Source of the DNA: Ardenticatenaceae bacterium | GTDB lineage: Bacteria > Chloroflexota > Anaerolineae > Promineifilales > Promineifilaceae | Direction of reading: 5' to 3' | DNA: 64,000 bases | Assembly (NCBI GenBank): GCA_020634455.1 | Contig: JACKBQ010000001.1 | Location: forward strand, 3,534,001-3,598,000 | In this document: piece by piece, positions 61,998 through 64,000 of the stretch | Numbering within the stretch: the stretch's first letter is position 1 | How the letters are laid out: each line of letters starts with the position of its first letter | Notes under the pieces: model-generated | What the model was told of the DNA's origin: nothing | Database searches by the model: none | The model's input: the letters and a program-made list of their open reading frames with translations, nothing else | Position numbers and translations under genes: made by a program

Positions 61998-63368
61998 CTA
62001 TATGAGCGCCATCTTGGCGGAGAAGTGGCGCAATACGGGCGGGGCATCCACAATCTTCACGCCATGAATCTCATCTTTGATGCTGTTGACATAAAGTAGA
62101 ACCTCAGCCAAATAATCCACGTGGCTTTGGGTGTAGACCCGGCGCGGGAAGGCCAATCGCACCAGCTCCATCGCCGCTGGCTTTTCACTGCCGTCTGGCT
62201 GCTGGCCAAACATCACCGAGCCAATCTCCACCGAACGCACGCCTCCCTCCAAATAAAGCGCCAGCGACAGCGCCCAGGCGGGATATTCGCTTTGGGGAAT
62301 GTGGGGCAGCATCGCTTTGGCGTCTATGTAAATGGCGTGGCCGCCGGGTGGCTGCACAATCGGAATGCCGTTGGCGGTGAGAATGTCGCCCAGGTAGGCG
62401 ACGGAGCGGATGCGGTACTGCAAATAATCTTCGTGTAGCACCTCTTCCAGACCGACGGCTAGCGCTTCCAAATCGTACCCGGCCAGGCCGCCGTAGGTGG
62501 GGAAGCCTTCGGTGAGGATGAGCATATTTTTGCATTCCTGCGCCCAGGCGTCGTCATTAAGAGCCAGAAAGCCGCCGATGTTGGCCATGCCGTCTTTTTT
62601 GGCGCTCATCGTGGCCCCGTCTACGTAGCTGAACATCTCTTGGGCAATTTCCAGCGGCGTTTTGTTGGCGTAGCCTTCCTCGCGGGTTTTGATGAACCAG
62701 GCGTTTTCGGCAAAGCGGCAGCAGTCCAGGAAGAGGGGGATGTTGTGACGGTGGCAAATCTCGCTGGCGGCGCGGATGTTGGCCATGCTGACGGGCTGCC
62801 CGCCGCCGGAGTTGTTGGTGACGGTGATCATGGCCATTGGCACTTTGCCGGGGTTTTCGACGATGGTTTGCTCCAGCTTTTGCAAATCAATGTTGCCTTT
62901 GAAGGGCAAAATGGCAGCCGGGTTGTGGGCTTCGGCGATGGGAATGTCGTAGGCGACAGCTCCCCGGTATTCGGTGTTGGCGCGGGTGGTGTCGAAGTGG
63001 GTGTTGTTGGGCACGATGTCGCCGGGTTTGAGGACGGAGCCGAAGAGGATGCGTTCGGCCGCGCGGCCCTGGTGGGTGGGGATGACGTGTTTGAGGCCGG
63101 TGATGTTGCGTACGGCCGTTTCAAATTTGTAAAATGACTTTGCCCCGGCGTACGACTCATCCCCCAGCATCATGCCCGCCCATTGGCCAGAGGACATCGC
63201 CCCCGTGCCGGAATCGGTGAGCAAGTCTATGAGTACATCCTCGGCCTTGAGCAGGAAGAGGTTGTAGTGCGCTTCGGCGAGCAGTTTTTCCCGCTCTTCA
63301 CGGGTGGTTTGGCGGATTGGCTCCACCATTTTGATGCGAAATGGTTCGATTATGGTTTTGAAATGCAT
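61998..63368 (-). CDS. tnaA: Tryptophanase
   Basis: The 456-residue protein is a PLP-dependent beta-eliminating lyase: EPFRIKMVEPI, DLLTDSGTGAMSSGQWAGMM, IPTHQGRAAE, and the PLP Lys258 in TMSAKKDGM. Two positions separate tryptophanase from tyrosine phenol-lyase. FDTTR has Asp126, matching Asp137 of E. coli TnaA, where TPL has Thr. VEIGS has Ile382, where TPL has the phenol-binding Arg. Tryptophanase is therefore preferred; it splits tryptophan into indole, pyruvate and ammonia. No tnaC-like leader or tnaB is visible. The ATG at 63368 follows AGGAGA; the longer frame starts inside a hairpin repeat. Confidence 0.88.
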   Translation of the reverse strand: MHFKTIIEPFRIKMVEPIRQTTREEREKLLAEAHYNLFLLKAEDVLIDLLTDSGTGAMSSGQWAGMMLGDESYAGAKSFYKFETAVRNITGLKHVIPTHQGRAAERILFGSVLKPGDIVPNNTHFDTTRANTEYRGAVAYDIPIAEAHNPAAILPFKGNIDLQKLEQTIVENPGKVPMAMITVTNNSGGGQPVSMANIRAASEICHRHNIPLFLDCCRFAENAWFIKTREEGYANKTPLEIAQEMFSYVDGATMSAKKDGMANIGGFLALNDDAWAQECKNMLILTEGFPTYGGLAGYDLEALAVGLEEVLHEDYLQYRIRSVAYLGDILTANGIPIVQPPGGHAIYIDAKAMLPHIPQSEYPAWALSLALYLEGGVRSVEIGSVMFGQQPDGSEKPAAMELVRLAFPRRVYTQSHVDYLAEVLLYVNSIKDEIHGVKIVDAPPVLRHFSAKMALI

Positions 63369-63392
63369 GGGATTCTCCTGAGATTGGAGACT

Positions 63393-63440
63393 GGAGATTA
63401 GAGATTGGGCATCTTTAGTTTCATCCAATCTCTAATCTCC
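63393..63440. repeat. GGAGATTAGAGATTGG hairpin repeat
   Basis: GGAGATTAGAGATTGG (63393-63408) pairs perfectly with CCAATCTCTAATCTCC (63425-63440). It is related to the in-gene element at 50166-50218 and lies just upstream of the tryptophanase ribosome site. Confidence 0.88.
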
Positions 63441-63450
63441 AATCTCTTTT

Positions 63451-64000
63451 TTAAAGTTTGCTGCGCGGATACGGCCGTTCCGGTACATCCTCTAAAAGCC
63501 CGCCATGCCCCAGCCCGATGATGTCTGCCTGGGTCAGGCGGTCACCGACGAGCAGACGGGGCAGCACCTCGTCTACGATGTTGCGCTTGGGACTGCGCAC
63601 GCAGCCGGGTGCGCCCAAAATCGGCAGATTGCCCAGGTAAGCCAGCATGAGCAGGTTGCCTGGGTCTACGGGTGCGCCAAAGCAGGTGAGTTCGCCGCCA
63701 GCCTGCTGCACGGCACGGGGCGCAATGTCGCGGTGGTCCATGATGGCCGTCTCCCCCGCCAGAATAATGAGTTCGGCTCCGGCGGCGGCCTGCTGCTGGA
63801 TGGTGGCGGCCATGGCTACTTCGTCGCGGGCGTCGTCCAGCGGCAGGAAGGTGAGGCTGGCCAATTTAGAGCCGAGCAGCTCCAGCCGATTGCGCAGCGG
63901 TGGGTCGAAGCTGCGCTGGATGCGTTCCGCAGCGGCGGGCGAGCCAGAAAGGATGACCGCCACGCGACGGGCGGGCAGCGGATCGAGCCAGAGCAGTGGG
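63451..64000 (-). CDS. Molybdopterin-binding protein, 5' end beyond the window
   Basis: The frame stays open to the window edge (reading PLLWLDPLPARRVAVILSGS), so the gene is cut and only its C-terminal part of about 180 residues is seen. The visible part has ELIILAGETAIMDHRDIAP, FGAPVDPGNLLMLAYLGNLP and LGAPGCVRSPKRNIVDEVLP. These blocks are typical of MoaB/MoeA-like molybdopterin-binding domains, including those fused to molybdenum cofactor cytidylyltransferases. It is probably involved in molybdenum cofactor maturation for hydroxylases. A hairpin repeat separates it from the tryptophanase gene downstream. Confidence 0.8.
   Translation of the reverse strand, partial: PLLWLDPLPARRVAVILSGSPAAAERIQRSFDPPLRNRLELLGSKLASLTFLPLDDARDEVAMAATIQQQAAAGAELIILAGETAIMDHRDIAPRAVQQAGGELTCFGAPVDPGNLLMLAYLGNLPILGAPGCVRSPKRNIVDEVLPRLLVGDRLTQADIIGLGHGGLLEDVPERPYPRSKL

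Larger units (their letters stand above)
1176..63478. repeat. Highly iterated palindrome ACGGCCGT (about 105 copies)
   Basis: The octamer ACGGCCGT, often extended to AACGGCCGTT, was counted by eye about 105 times between these two outermost copies, about once every 600 bases. About one or two copies are expected by chance at this base composition. Copies occur within genes in all three frames, reading Thr-Ala-Val, Asn-Gly-Arg or Arg-Pro. They also occur between genes and inside hairpin stems (1324 and 1343; 12340 and 12358). No copy was seen from 13002 to 16005. The pattern resembles HIP1 (GCGATCGC) in cyanobacteria, but the sequence differs. Confidence 0.93.

Noticed and set aside
61998..63368. 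Annotation as tyrosine phenol-lyase
   Set aside because: Asp126 and Ile382 match tryptophanase at the two positions that separate the enzymes; the TPL Thr and Arg are absent.

Overview
This 64-kb window is a dense, roughly 55% GC bacterial chromosome segment. About 42 protein genes are recognisable, and no rRNA, tRNA or CRISPR array was seen. Gene content suggests a Chloroflexota bacterium (Anaerolineae/Caldilineae type), but no marker gene here proves it. Pointers are the many lipobox lipoproteins and surface proteins with PKD, CAP, cadherin-like and Thr/Pro-rich parts, the absence of outer-membrane/LPS genes, and the NB-ARC-TPR and alpha-2-macroglobulin proteins. The most striking property is not a gene. 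The palindromic octamer ACGGCCGT occurs about 105 times by hand count, against one or two expected. It sits inside genes in all three frames, between genes, and in hairpin stems, like the HIP1 palindrome of cyanobacteria.

Region 1 (1-17,100) opens with two small membrane proteins (DUF4126, Yip1). It continues with what looks like a beta-glucan utilisation locus: a large cytosolic protein resembling GH94-like phosphorylases, three GH16 endo-glucanases (a 1682-aa secreted giant, one without a signal, one lipoprotein), two ABC permeases, a solute-binding lipoprotein and a divergent LacI-family regulator. Palindromic operators lie over both divergent promoters. Exported GH16 enzymes would cut glucan, the transporter would import oligosaccharides, and the phosphorylase-like enzyme would process them inside.

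Region 2 (17,200-28,500) encodes cell-surface proteins: an uncharacterised exported protein, a pentapeptide-repeat lipoprotein, a membrane-anchored lytic transglycosylase, a cadherin-like repeat protein, a PKD-CAP protein and others. Several start/stop codons overlap by four bases.

Region 3 (28,700-45,300) holds an NLR-like NB-ARC-TPR protein with an upstream response regulator, gamma-glutamyltransferase, two M20 peptidases, an alpha/beta hydrolase, a DUF218 protein, a Phd/VapC toxin-antitoxin pair, FtsK, an S1-domain protein and biotin ligase.

Region 4 (45,300-64,000) holds two paralogous flavin-dependent halogenase-like genes, each preceded by a pair of palindromic sites 22 bp apart. Two penicillin-acylase paralogues flank a REP-associated tyrosine transposase that has REP hairpins on both sides. 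A secreted protein, a 2058-aa alpha-2-macroglobulin without a thioester motif, a tryptophanase and a molybdopterin-binding protein cut by the window edge follow.

Several intergenic hairpin families recur. Three of them have also entered coding sequences in frame (the NB-ARC, penicillin-acylase and macroglobulin genes).
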